A stretch of DNA of 23,178 nucleotides from NCBI GenBank assembly GCA_031379365.1, contig JANNFB010000317.1:1-23178 (forward strand). Reading direction: 5' to 3'. Every line of letters begins with the position of its first letter. Position 1 is the stretch's first letter. The position numbers were made by a program, and so were the translations under genes. Origin of the DNA: CADEEN01 sp031379365 (GTDB taxonomy: Bacteria > Pseudomonadota > Gammaproteobacteria > Burkholderiales > Burkholderiaceae_C). Of the stretch, positions 7,457 to 15,295 are shown in pieces. Below the pieces are notes generated by a model, which was not told the origin of the DNA, made no database searches, and saw nothing but the letters and a program-made list of their open reading frames with translations.

Positions 7457-8005
7457 TCAGAAGGTGTCTGCGTGGGCCAGCGGCGGCGCGGCGGCATCCT
7501 TGGCGGCCAGCAGCGGTGCGCTGCCGAGGTCGGGCCACTCGATGCCGATCGCAGCGTCATTCCAGGCGATCGCGCGCTCACATTCACGCGCGTAGTAATC
7601 GGTGGTCTTGTACAGGAAATGTGTGTCAGCTTCGAGTGCCATGAAGCCATGCGCGAAGCCTGGCGGAATCCACAACTGGCGCTGGCTGGTGGCGTCAAGC
7701 GTCACACCGAACCAGCGCCCGAAGGTGGGCGAGTTTCGGCGTACGTCCACAGCCACGTCGAACGCACTGCCTCGCACCACACGCACCAGCTTGCCTTGAG
7801 CGTGGGGGGGCAGCTGGTAATGCAGGCCGCGCAACACGCCGCGCTGCGAGCATGAATGGTTGTCTTGCACGAAGTTCACGCTGTGGCCCACCGCGGCGTC
7901 GAAAGCGCGCTGGTTGAAGCTTTCCAGGAAGAAGCCGCGTTCGTCGCCGAACACCTTGGGCTCCAGCAGCAGAACTCCGTCCAGCGGGGTGGGTGAGACC
8001 AGCAT
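7457..8005 (-). CDS. rfbC: dTDP-4-dehydrorhamnose 3,5-epimerase
   Basis: Third enzyme of dTDP-L-rhamnose synthesis (RmlC). It epimerises carbons 3 and 5 of dTDP-4-keto-6-deoxyglucose; no cofactor is needed. The 182-residue cupin protein has the family start FGDERGFFLESF (19-30), VLRGLHYQ with catalytic His62, Lys72 in GKLVRV, and IPPGFAHGF (113-121). A tyrosine pair at 137-138 is at the place of the second catalytic residue. The start overlaps the rfbA stop by one base (TGATG), which implies coupled translation. The C-terminal tail is rich in alanine and proline and probably variable. Confidence 0.96.
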   Translation of the reverse strand: MLVSPTPLDGVLLLEPKVFGDERGFFLESFNQRAFDAAVGHSVNFVQDNHSCSQRGVLRGLHYQLPPHAQGKLVRVVRGSAFDVAVDVRRNSPTFGRWFGVTLDATSQRQLWIPPGFAHGFMALEADTHFLYKTTDYYARECERAIAWNDAAIGIEWPDLGSAPLLAAKDAAAPPLAHADTF

Positions 8006-8889
8006 CAGTAGGCTCTGTCGTGCAGTACTTTCAGCAGGTACTGGCCGTAACCGTTCTTGAGCATCGGCTGGGCCAGCGCTTCGAGTTGCGCCGCATCGAT
8101 CCAGCCACTGCGAAAGGCAATCTCTTCCGGGCAGGCCACCTTCAGGCCCTGACGCTTTTCCAGCGTGGCGATGAACTGGCCAGCTTCCATCAGGCTGTCG
8201 TGGGTGCCGGTGTCGAGCCAGGCATAGCCGCGGCCCATGATCTCGACATTGAGTTCACCCTGGCGCAGGTAGGCCGCGTTGACGTCGGTGATCTCGAGCT
8301 CGCCGCGTGGGCTGGGCTTGATGGCCGCGGCGATGTCGCACACCTGGGCGTCGTAGAAGTACAGGCCCGTGACCGCGTAGTTGCTCTTGGGCGCCTTGGG
8401 CTTTTCCTCGATGCTCTGCGCCCGCCGTTGCTCGTCGAAGGCCACAACGCCGTAGCGCTCAGGGTCGTGCACGTGGTAGGCGAACACGCTGGCACCCTGC
8501 GTGCGCTCGGCCGCGCTGCCGAGCAGGCGCTGGAAGTCGTGGCCGTAGAAGATGTTGTCGCCCAGCACCAGGGCGCTCGGCTGGCCGGCGACGAAGTCGC
8601 GGCCGAGGATGAAGGCCTGCGCTAGGCCATCCGGGCTGGGCTGCACGCAATAGCGGATGCTCATGCCCCAGCGGCTGCCGTCGCCCAGCAGGGCCTCGAA
8701 GCGTGGCGTGTCCTGCGGTGTGCTGATCAGCAGCACCTCGCGGATGCCGGCCAGCATCAGCGTGGCCAGCGGGTAGTACACCATCGGCTTGTCGTACACC
8801 GGCAGCAATTGCTTGCTCAAAGCCAGCGTGGCCGGGTGCAGGCGCGAGCCGGAGCCGCCGGCCAGGATGATGCCTTTGCGATCAGTCAT
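8005..8889 (-). CDS. rfbA: Glucose-1-phosphate thymidylyltransferase
   Basis: First enzyme of dTDP-L-rhamnose synthesis (RmlA): glucose-1-phosphate plus dTTP gives dTDP-glucose. From the ATG at 8889 the protein has 294 residues, the normal length, and starts with TDRKGIILAGGSGSRLHPAT, the nucleotide-binding loop, followed by SKQLLPVYDKPMVYYPLATLM, QPSPDGLAQAF, LGDNIFYG and EEKPKAPKS, all diagnostic. A second in-frame ATG at 8970 overlaps the rfbD stop (ATGA) and would add 27 residues encoded by a repeat-like sequence; those residues do not resemble the family, so 8889 is chosen, but the longer form could be made by coupling. Neither start has a strong ribosome site. Confidence 0.95.
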   Translation of the reverse strand: MTDRKGIILAGGSGSRLHPATLALSKQLLPVYDKPMVYYPLATLMLAGIREVLLISTPQDTPRFEALLGDGSRWGMSIRYCVQPSPDGLAQAFILGRDFVAGQPSALVLGDNIFYGHDFQRLLGSAAERTQGASVFAYHVHDPERYGVVAFDEQRRAQSIEEKPKAPKSNYAVTGLYFYDAQVCDIAAAIKPSPRGELEITDVNAAYLRQGELNVEIMGRGYAWLDTGTHDSLMEAGQFIATLEKRQGLKVACPEEIAFRSGWIDAAQLEALAQPMLKNGYGQYLLKVLHDRAY

Positions 8890-8966
8890 TTCAGTGTCCG
8901 CCCGGCCGCCCGATGGGCACTGAGCGCCCCCTTGGGGGGGGCAGAGAGCGAAGAGCGCGCGGGGGT
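8890..8966 (-). repeat. G/C-run repeat-like insert between rfbD and rfbA
   Basis: The only sizeable gap in the rfb block. It carries runs such as GCGCCCCCTTGGGGGGGG (8924-8941) followed by short GAGCG repeats (8946-8958) and GCGCGGGGG. This resembles a family of short dispersed intergenic sequences with a CCCCCTTGGGGG core that I recall from many Burkholderiales genomes. A related core (CCCCCCTTGGGCGG) occurs at 17361-17374. The insert stays in frame with rfbA (81 nt between the two candidate ATGs). The dispersed nature cannot be shown from this window alone. Confidence 0.45.
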
Positions 8967-9863
8967 TCATTGCTTGTGGATCTCCGTGAGCATGCGTTCG
9001 ACGCCGGCTTGCCATGGCGGCAGCGTGAGGTTGAAACTGCGGCGCAGTTTGTCGGTGGCCAGGCGCGAGTTAAGCGGGCGGCGGGCGGGCGTGGGGTAGG
9101 CGGTGGTCGGTACGGGCTTGATGGCATCGCCGGCCACCTTCACCGGCACGCCGTGCGCGCGCGCCCACTCGATGACGAAGCGGGCGTAGCCGTGCCAATG
9201 GGTTTCACCGGCCGCCACGGCGTGGTAGGTGCCGCCGAGTTGCGGGTCGCGTTGCAATGAGGGCAGGGCGTGGGCGGTGATGTCGGCCAGCAAGTCGGCG
9301 CCGGTCGGTGCGCCGAACTGATCGTCGATGACAGCGAGCGCTTCTCGCTCTGCCGCGAGCTTCAACATCGTGCGGGCGAAATTGCCGCCACGCGCGGCAT
9401 AGACCCAGCTGGTGCGCAGAATCAGGTGCTTGCAGCCGCTGGCGCGGATGTGGTTTTCGCCGTCGAGTTTGGTGCGGCCATAGACGCTGAGCGGACCGGT
9501 GACAGCGCTCTCGTCGCGCGGCTGGTCGCCGCTGCCGTCGAAGACATAGTCGGTGCTGTAGTGCACCAGCCAGGCGCCGAGTGTGGCGGCTTCGGTGGCC
9601 AGCACGCGAGGCGCCTCAGCGTTGAGGGTGGCCGCGAACTCGGGCTCGCTCTCGGCCTTGTCGACAGCGGTGTGGGCCGCGGCATTCACGATCACGTCGG
9701 GTCGGAGTGCGCGCACCGTGTCTGCCAGCGCGGCGGGGCGGCTGAAGTCGGCATGGAAGTCGGTGCTGTCGAAATCGAGCGCGGTCAGCTCACCGAGCGT
9801 ACTCAGGGACCGCTGCAACTCCCAGCCGACCTGGCCGCCTTTGCCGAACAGCAGGATCTTCAT
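8967..9863 (-). CDS. rfbD: dTDP-4-dehydrorhamnose reductase
   Basis: Last step of dTDP-L-rhamnose synthesis (RmlD): NAD(P)H-dependent reduction of dTDP-4-keto-L-rhamnose. The 298-residue protein has the dinucleotide motif LLFGKGGQVGWEL (4-16), NAAAHTAVDKAE (60-71), HYSTDYVFDG (101-110) and VYGRTKLDGE with Tyr128 and Lys132 as catalytic pair. Length is normal. The ATG at 9863 follows the rfbB stop by 9 nt. The gene ends next to the repeat-like insert before rfbA; an ATG overlapping its stop codon (ATGA, 8970-8967) hints that the next gene originally started there. Confidence 0.96.
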   Translation of the reverse strand: MKILLFGKGGQVGWELQRSLSTLGELTALDFDSTDFHADFSRPAALADTVRALRPDVIVNAAAHTAVDKAESEPEFAATLNAEAPRVLATEAATLGAWLVHYSTDYVFDGSGDQPRDESAVTGPLSVYGRTKLDGENHIRASGCKHLILRTSWVYAARGGNFARTMLKLAAEREALAVIDDQFGAPTGADLLADITAHALPSLQRDPQLGGTYHAVAAGETHWHGYARFVIEWARAHGVPVKVAGDAIKPVPTTAYPTPARRPLNSRLATDKLRRSFNLTLPPWQAGVERMLTEIHKQ

Positions 9864-9872
9864 GTTGGAGCT

Positions 9873-10934
9873 TCAGCGCGAGCTGTAGTTGGCCGCGACC
9901 CAGTCGCGGTAGCCGCCGCTTTGCACATCGGCGACCCAGGAGGTGTTGTCGAGGTACCACTGCACCGTCTTACGGATACCCGTCTCGAAGGTCTCGGCCG
10001 GGCGCCAGCCCAGTTCGCGCTCGATCTTGCGCGCGTCGATGGCGTAGCGCCGGTCATGACCCGGGCGGTCGGTCACATGCGTGATCAGGCGCCGGTAGGA
10101 GCCGGCCGGGTCGGGCTTTAACTCGTCGAGCAGGGTGCAGACGGTGTGCACGATCTCCAGGTTGGCCTTCTCGTTCCAGCCGCCGATGTTGTAGGTCTCG
10201 CCGAGACGGCCACCGGCGAGCACGGCGCGGATGGCACTGGCGTGGTCGCGCACGTAGAGCCAGTCGCGCACCTGCTGGCCGTCGCCGTACACCGGCAAGG
10301 GCTTGCCGGCCAGAGCGTTGACGATCATCAGCGGGATCAACTTCTCGGGGAAGTGGTACGGCCCGTAGTTGTTCGAGCAGTTGGTCGTTACCACGGGCAG
10401 ACCGTAGGTGTGGTGCCAGGCGCGCACCAGGTGGTCGCTGGCCGCCTTGCTCGCCGAGTAGGGGCTGTTCGGCTCGTAGGGGTGGGTTTCGGTGAAGGCC
10501 GCCGCGCCGGGTGCGAGTGAGCCGTAGACCTCGTCGGTCGACACATGGTGGAAGCGGAAGGCCGCCTTCTCGGGGGCGGGCAGGCTGCTCCAGAAGGCCC
10601 GCACGGCTTCGAGCAGCGTGAAGGTGCCCATCACGTTGGTGCGCATGAACTCGCCCGGGCCGTGGATGCTGCGGTCGACATGGCTTTCGGCGGCGAAGTG
10701 CAACACGGCGCGCGGTCGGTGTTCGGCCAGCAGGCGGTCGAGCAGGGCGCGGTCGCCGATGTCACCTTGCACGAAGACATGTCGGGCGTCGCCCTTGACA
10801 GCATCCAGGTTGTGCAGGTTGCCGGCGTAGGTGAGGACGTCGAGGTTGAGCACAGGCTCGCCCACAGCGTCGAGCCAGTCGAGCACGAAGTTGCTGCCGA
10901 TGAAGCCGGCGCCGCCGGTGACGAGGAGGGTCAT
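9873..10934 (-). CDS. rfbB: dTDP-glucose 4,6-dehydratase
   Basis: Second step of dTDP-L-rhamnose synthesis (RmlB): NAD-dependent conversion of dTDP-glucose to dTDP-4-keto-6-deoxyglucose. The 353-residue protein has VTGGAGFIGSNFV (5-17), FAAESHVDRSI (80-90), VSTDEVYG with catalytic Thr133, Asp134 and Glu135, and SPYSASKAASDHLVRAW with Tyr159 and Lys163. Length is typical. It opens the rfbBDAC block, 18 nt behind the chain-length gene, so the nucleotide-sugar genes are likely read from the same promoter as the export genes. The DE pair and the STDEVYG signature separate it from UDP-sugar epimerases. Confidence 0.97.
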   Translation of the reverse strand: MTLLVTGGAGFIGSNFVLDWLDAVGEPVLNLDVLTYAGNLHNLDAVKGDARHVFVQGDIGDRALLDRLLAEHRPRAVLHFAAESHVDRSIHGPGEFMRTNVMGTFTLLEAVRAFWSSLPAPEKAAFRFHHVSTDEVYGSLAPGAAAFTETHPYEPNSPYSASKAASDHLVRAWHHTYGLPVVTTNCSNNYGPYHFPEKLIPLMIVNALAGKPLPVYGDGQQVRDWLYVRDHASAIRAVLAGGRLGETYNIGGWNEKANLEIVHTVCTLLDELKPDPAGSYRRLITHVTDRPGHDRRYAIDARKIERELGWRPAETFETGIRKTVQWYLDNTSWVADVQSGGYRDWVAANYSSR

Positions 10935-10952
10935 GCGCAGTTCACCGCAGTT

Positions 10953-12110
10953 TCAATTCAGTGCGGCGCGAAGCTGCGCCAGTTTCGCGGCCCTGTCAGG
11001 GCGGGCCGAGTTCAGGCGCCAGAAGTGGCGGGTGACGACGAACGCGGCCAGCAGCAGCAGGGTGGCCAGGGAGGTGGCCACCGCGGTGATCCCGCGCTTG
11101 GGCTTGCTCTTGCGTTCCGCCGGCTTGGCCACGTCGACGACCTGAATCAATGCGCCCTCGCGGCTCTCGTCCAGGCGCGCCAGTTCGTACTGGCGCGAGA
11201 ACAGTTCGAACAAGGTCTCCTGGTACTTGAACTCGCGGAACTTGCTGATGTAGTCGGGGCCGCCGGTCAGATCGGTCGTGGCTTCAGTCTTGCCCAACTG
11301 CGCGCGCAGGGCGCCGAGCATCGTTTGTGCCTGCTGCACCTCGGGCGTGGTCTCCGACAGGTTGCGGCGCAGGGTCTGCAGCCGGACTTCGGCGGCAGTG
11401 ACCTCGGCCTTCAGGCGCGCGTAGCCTTCGGCGGCGGCTTTGGGCTCGGCTTTCAGTGCTCCGGGGTTGAAACCGCTGGCTTGAAGTGCTTGCTGCGCGG
11501 TGGTGAGTTCGTCGCGGGTCTTCTTCAGCTGCGTCTCGAAGAAGGCGCGTCGCTGCTGGGCTTCGGTGAGCGCCAGTTGCGAGGTCAACCGGCGCAACTC
11601 GTCGACATGGCGGTTGGCCATGGCGGCCGCACGCTCGGGGTCTGTGTCGTCGATCTCGACCGTGATCAGGCCGTCCTTCTTGCCGAGCGAGACACGTGCG
11701 TTCTCGGCCAGCTCCTTGCGGGTTTGAAAGCGGTACTCGTTGTCGTACACCTGCATCAGCTTGAACTCGTCGATCAGGCGATCGGCCACGGTTGCGCTTT
11801 GCAGCAGGGCGACGTACTGATCGGCAGGGCTCTTGATACCTGCGGCTGCGCCAGCCAGGCCCGAGAGCGCGCCCAGGGACGCGATCGCCGAGGCTGCGGC
11901 ACTCTGCTGTTGCTGCGGCGGCAGGAACACGGTACGTGAAGTGAAGGTCGGCTTGATCAGGTACGTGACGCCGATGGCGAGCCCGCCGGCGAGCAGGGGC
12001 GCAATCACCAGCAGCTTCCAGTGCTGTAGCAGCGGCAGCGCCAGGTCGAGCAGGTCCAGCCCCTCCTCTTCATCGTCGAGCGCATCGACAGACACACCAC
12101 GCTCCTGCAT
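10953..12110 (-). CDS. Wzz/GNVR-type polysaccharide chain-length or co-polymerase protein without kinase domain
   Basis: An inner-membrane protein of 385 residues: a short acidic cytoplasmic start, a first membrane segment around 33-53 (LLVIAPLLAGGLAIGVTYLI) leading into a Wzz-type domain (PTFTSRTVFLPP), a long coiled-coil-forming periplasmic part (about 150-290, with many Ala, Leu, Gln and charged residues), a GNVR-like stretch (FKYQETLFELFSRQYELARLDE), a proline-containing motif (VVDVAKPAERKSKPKRG) and a second membrane segment near 335-358. It ends soon after, so the cytoplasmic tyrosine kinase found in Wzc is missing. Such proteins set chain length and couple polymerase to the Wza channel. 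The ATG at 12110 overlaps the wza stop by one base; a GTG at 12113 is an alternative start. Confidence 0.85.
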   Translation of the reverse strand: MQERGVSVDALDDEEEGLDLLDLALPLLQHWKLLVIAPLLAGGLAIGVTYLIKPTFTSRTVFLPPQQQQSAAASAIASLGALSGLAGAAAGIKSPADQYVALLQSATVADRLIDEFKLMQVYDNEYRFQTRKELAENARVSLGKKDGLITVEIDDTDPERAAAMANRHVDELRRLTSQLALTEAQQRRAFFETQLKKTRDELTTAQQALQASGFNPGALKAEPKAAAEGYARLKAEVTAAEVRLQTLRRNLSETTPEVQQAQTMLGALRAQLGKTEATTDLTGGPDYISKFREFKYQETLFELFSRQYELARLDESREGALIQVVDVAKPAERKSKPKRGITAVATSLATLLLLAAFVVTRHFWRLNSARPDRAAKLAQLRAALN

Positions 12111-14059
12111 CACTTGGTCACCGTGATGATGGCGGCCAGACCGACGCCGAACTGGTACAAGACCTGGGTCCAGTCCTTGGCGTTCTGGATGAAGGTCGTC
12201 TTGTTCAGCTCTTCCGGCACGAACACCGTGTCGCCAGCCTCCGCCTTTAAGCCCTCCAGACCGGTGCCCCGGTTGAACCAGCCACCGCTCTGGCGGCCGC
12301 TGACCACGCTGCCGTTGGCGCGGATCACGAAGGCGCTGCCGACATCGGCACCTTTTGTCGGGCCGCCCGCCAAGTTCAGGTATTCGTCCACCGCGCGGCC
12401 TTCGCCGTACAGGTAGCTGCCGGCGTTGAAGACGCTGCCGAACACGCCCACGGAACTGGGCCGCGGCGGCACCAGCAGGCGGTCGCCGTCTTCGAGCTCG
12501 AGCGGTGGAAGCTCGCGCCCGTTCGGCGGCAGCTGCAGGACGATGCGCCCGCTCGGCCTCTGGGCGCGCAGGGCCACCAGCAAGCGCGCATTGGCGCTGT
12601 CGCGCCCAGCGGCGGCGCTGCTTTCTTCAGCATTGCTGGTGCGCTGCGTCGAGACATTGCGTGCCAGATCGGTCTCAAGATCGCGCAGGGCGCGGTCGTA
12701 GTTCAGTTGCTGCGTTGTGCGAACACTCTCTCGGCTGAACTCTGCGCCAAAGACATAGGCTTTCTCCGTCAGCCCGCCGGCGGCGGCCAGGGCATCGGCG
12801 ATCGAGCTCTGCGGCGGTAGCACGTACTCGCCAGGGCGCGCCACCTCGCCCTCGACGCGAACTCGCGTGGTCTGGCGCTGTACCGGCAGGGCACTGTCGA
12901 TGGCACTGAAGGCACGCAACACATCGCCGTTCATCAGGGCGCTGTTGCTGGCGGCGGGCAGGGCCAGCTGCACGATGCGAACCGTGGCGCGATCGTCGAT
13001 GCGCTCCACTGCCAGCCGCGACCGATCGGCGACGGCCGAGAAACCGCCCGCCATGCGCAGCAGGTCGGTCACCGTCTCGCCCGGCTTGAGCTCGAAGATC
13101 GCCGCGCGGTTGACGCTGCCGATCAGCGCCACCTGGGTTCCCACCGGGCCGACATGGATCACATCGTCGCCCTGCAGCATGCGGTCGGCGCTGCGGTCGC
13201 CGCCGAGCAGGAAGTCATACAAGTCGAAGCCGGCGACGCGCTGGTTGCCGCGCCTGACCTCGATGTTGCGAAAGCTGCCTGCCGAAGAAGGCCCGCCGGC
13301 CTTGAGCAAGGCCTGCACAACGGTGGCCAGGCTGCTGACGTTGTAACTGCCGGGCTTGGCTACGAAGCCCGTCACATAAACCCGTTGGCCTCGCAATTGA
13401 CCGAGGGACACGCTCAGCTCGAAATTGCGGAAAACCTGCGACACACGCTGGCTGATCGCGCCCGGAAGGTCGGCGTAGCGCACGCCCGAAACCAGCACCG
13501 GACCGACGCGCGGGATGCTGATGCGGCCGCTGCGATCGACCTGGAGGCGCAGGTCGGCGTCGACCGAACCCCACAGGGTGAGCAAAATCTCGTCGCCAGG
13601 CTTGACGAGGTAGTCGGGCGGCACCAGCGGCAGGGTTTCAGCCGCGTCGTCGGTTGGTGTCATCAATTCGGTGCCAAAGCGACGAACTTCGACCGGCATC
13701 GAATCGGTGCCAAAGCGACGCACGTCAACTGGCGCGGTCAAACGCTGCACGAACAATTCAAACTCACCTGGCGCAGCCTTGGTTGCTGCAGCGGGCGTTT
13801 GCGGCAGAAGTGCGCTTGGTTGAGGTGGGACTGGAAGCGGCGCTTGCTGCGGCGTTGCCGCCGCGGGTTGCCGCAGCCGGATGGGACCGCCGGCCGAACC
13901 GACTTGCGTGTCGGCGGAGGCCGGGGCGCCTTGCGCATGCACGATCGTTGCCGGCAGAACCGCTGCCGCGGCTACCGCCGAAGCCATCACCGCGTTACGA
14001 AGCCATCCGGATACTGACGCTCGATAGCGAGGGGTGCAGAAGTTCGGATGTTTGCTCAT
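12110..14059 (-). CDS. Outer-membrane polysaccharide export protein with SLBB domains (Wza-like)
   Basis: A 649-residue secreted protein that should form the export channel. The start at 14059 gives a short basic N-terminus and a hydrophobic stretch (about 22-40) with a likely signal peptidase I site after VHA (residue 42). No lipobox cysteine is present, unlike E. coli Wza. A proline/alanine-rich linker follows, then the Poly_export domain from about 145 (PPDYLVKPGDEILLTLWG), and several SLBB-like units (VYVTGFVAKPGSYNV; VALIGSVNRAAIFEL; VRVEGEVARPGEYVL; VGVFGSVFNAGSYLY). The C-terminus ends with a hydrophobic segment (VLYQFGVGLAAIITVTK) that may span the outer membrane. A 12-residue unit is repeated at about 111-134. 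The frame extends upstream to 14245 but lacks signal-peptide logic there. It heads the operon, facing the divergent gene at 14178. Confidence 0.88.
   Translation of the reverse strand: MSKHPNFCTPRYRASVSGWLRNAVMASAVAAAAVLPATIVHAQGAPASADTQVGSAGGPIRLRQPAAATPQQAPLPVPPQPSALLPQTPAAATKAAPGEFELFVQRLTAPVDVRRFGTDSMPVEVRRFGTELMTPTDDAAETLPLVPPDYLVKPGDEILLTLWGSVDADLRLQVDRSGRISIPRVGPVLVSGVRYADLPGAISQRVSQVFRNFELSVSLGQLRGQRVYVTGFVAKPGSYNVSSLATVVQALLKAGGPSSAGSFRNIEVRRGNQRVAGFDLYDFLLGGDRSADRMLQGDDVIHVGPVGTQVALIGSVNRAAIFELKPGETVTDLLRMAGGFSAVADRSRLAVERIDDRATVRIVQLALPAASNSALMNGDVLRAFSAIDSALPVQRQTTRVRVEGEVARPGEYVLPPQSSIADALAAAGGLTEKAYVFGAEFSRESVRTTQQLNYDRALRDLETDLARNVSTQRTSNAEESSAAAGRDSANARLLVALRAQRPSGRIVLQLPPNGRELPPLELEDGDRLLVPPRPSSVGVFGSVFNAGSYLYGEGRAVDEYLNLAGGPTKGADVGSAFVIRANGSVVSGRQSGGWFNRGTGLEGLKAEAGDTVFVPEELNKTTFIQNAKDWTQVLYQFGVGLAAIITVTK
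13668..13720 (-). repeat. Two tandem 36-bp units inside the wza-like gene
   Basis: The 17-mer TCGGTGCCAAAGCGACG occurs at 13668-13684 and again at 13704-13720, exactly 36 nt apart. In the protein this gives two 12-residue units, VDVRRFGTDSMP and VEVRRFGTELMT, in the linker before the Poly_export domain. Being a multiple of three, unit gain or loss would keep the frame. Confidence 0.8.
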
Positions 14060-14177
14060 GGCCCTGGAGATTGCGGCATCGGTTGCGTGCTGGCGAAGCG
14101 CAGTGCCGCAGCGGGGCACGATTCTAGCCCGCGGCCCCTGCAGCAACAGCCCAACACCGGTGGCTAAACTGCAGTGT
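14060..14177. promoter_or_regulatory. Divergent intergenic region with candidate promoters for the export operon and the WecA-like gene
   Basis: On the minus strand TAGAAT (14126-14121) is a good -10 match, about 61 nt before the wza-like start; the best -35 with 17-nt spacing is a weak CTGTTG. On the plus strand TAAACT (14165-14170) is a -10-like box only 7 nt before the ATG at 14178, so that transcript may be leaderless. No clear operator was recognised. Both calls rest on motif reading only. Confidence 0.4.
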
Positions 14178-15275
14178 ATGTGGCCTCTCGTCTCGGCCTT
14201 TGCCGCCTCTTTCCTGGCCACGCTGTGGGTGGTGCGTGCCGCCAAGGCCTTGCATCGCGTTGCAGGCGACCACGACCTGTCGGGGCCACAGAAGTTTCAC
14301 GCCCACCCAGTGCCACGCATCGGCGGCCTGGGCATTTTGGTGGGCGTGTCCGCAGGCGCAGCTGTCTTGGCCTGGCGCGACCCGGGCGCCACGCAGTGGC
14401 TGGCGATTTTTCTAGCTTGTGCATTGCCGGCCTTCCTTGGCGGCATGGCCGAGGACCTGACCAAGACCCAGAGCCCGCGCCGCCGCTTGGTGCTGACGGC
14501 GGTGTCGGCAGCGCTGGCGGGCTGGCTGTTGCAGGCCGTGATCGATCGAACCGACATCCCAGGCCTGGATTGGGTGGTCGGCTTCCCCTTGGGCGCCTTG
14601 CTCGTGACGGTCTTTGTGGTCGCGGGTGTGGCCAACGCCGTCAACATCATCGACGGGTTCAACGGCCTGGCGTCGATGTGTACTGTGATCATGTTGATCG
14701 GTCTGGCCTACGTGGCTTTTTCGGTGGACGACCGCCTGATTGCGCTGCTGGCCTTGGCGGGGGTCGGCGCGGTGCTCGGCTTTTTTGTATGGAATTTTCC
14801 TGCCGGGCTGGTGTTCCTGGGCGACGGTGGCGCCTACTTCCTCGGGTTCTATGTCGCCGAACTGGCCATCCTGCTGCTGCATCGCAACCCCGACGTATCG
14901 CCGATGTTTCCGCTGCTGCTTTGCGTCTACCCGGTGTTCGAGACCCTGTTCTCGATCTACCGGAAACGGTACCTGCGCGGCATGTCACCGGGGCTTCCGG
15001 ACGGCGTGCACTTTCACATGCTCGTGTACAAGCGCTTGATGCGGTGGGCGGTCGGTGACAAGAGTGCCCGCCAACTGACACGCCGAAACTCCATGACCTC
15101 GCCCTACCTCTGGATCCTGTGCTCGCTGTCTGTCATCCCGGCGGTGCTTTGGTATGACAGCACCGCGATTCAGGCTGGGTTCATCGGCTTGTTTGGCATG
15201 ACTTACGTTCTGCTCTATTGGCGCATCGTGCGCTTCAGGGCCCCGCGTTGGCTGGTGTTCCGCCAGTCGAAGTAG
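14178..15275 (+). CDS. Polyprenyl-phosphate sugar-1-phosphate transferase (WecA/MraY family, glycosyltransferase 4)
   Basis: An integral membrane protein of 365 residues with about ten to eleven membrane segments. It should transfer a sugar-1-phosphate (GlcNAc-1-P in WecA, unknown here) from a UDP-sugar to undecaprenyl phosphate and so start the repeat unit. Motifs in order: PQKFHAHPVPRIGGLGI (37-53); GGMAEDLTKTQSP (88-100), the place of the DD motif, here Glu92-Asp93; NAVNIIDGFNGLASM (153-167); FLGDGGAYFLGF (213-224); and GVHFHMLVYKRL (276-287) in the last cytoplasmic loop, the His-rich site. The frame is open from 14034, but the first membrane segment starts with the ATG at 14178. It is divergent from the export operon. 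Substrate is not resolvable by eye. Confidence 0.88.
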   Translation: MWPLVSAFAASFLATLWVVRAAKALHRVAGDHDLSGPQKFHAHPVPRIGGLGILVGVSAGAAVLAWRDPGATQWLAIFLACALPAFLGGMAEDLTKTQSPRRRLVLTAVSAALAGWLLQAVIDRTDIPGLDWVVGFPLGALLVTVFVVAGVANAVNIIDGFNGLASMCTVIMLIGLAYVAFSVDDRLIALLALAGVGAVLGFFVWNFPAGLVFLGDGGAYFLGFYVAELAILLLHRNPDVSPMFPLLLCVYPVFETLFSIYRKRYLRGMSPGLPDGVHFHMLVYKRLMRWAVGDKSARQLTRRNSMTSPYLWILCSLSVIPAVLWYDSTAIQAGFIGLFGMTYVLLYWRIVRFRAPRWLVFRQSK

Positions 15276-15283
15276 CAACAGGG

Positions 15284-15289
15284 GATAAT
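15284..15289 (+). promoter_or_regulatory. Candidate -10 box directly before the helicase start
   Basis: GATAAT lies six bases before the GTG at 15296. A purine stretch (GGGGA, 15281-15285) could instead act as ribosome site at about 10-nt spacing. No good -35 is visible. Confidence 0.3.
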
Positions 15290-15295
15290 TGAGGA

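Noticed and set aside
5856..7595. Long plus-strand open frame opposite manC (579 codons), and similar ones opposite rfbB/wzz and plsX
   Set aside because: Rich in His, Val, Gly, Ala and Gln as expected from complement-strand reading of GC-rich genes; no motifs, and the opposite strand holds clear enzymes.
12110..14245. Longer N-terminus of the export protein from 14245
   Set aside because: The extra 62 residues overlap the divergent gene and promoter region and would precede the signal peptide.
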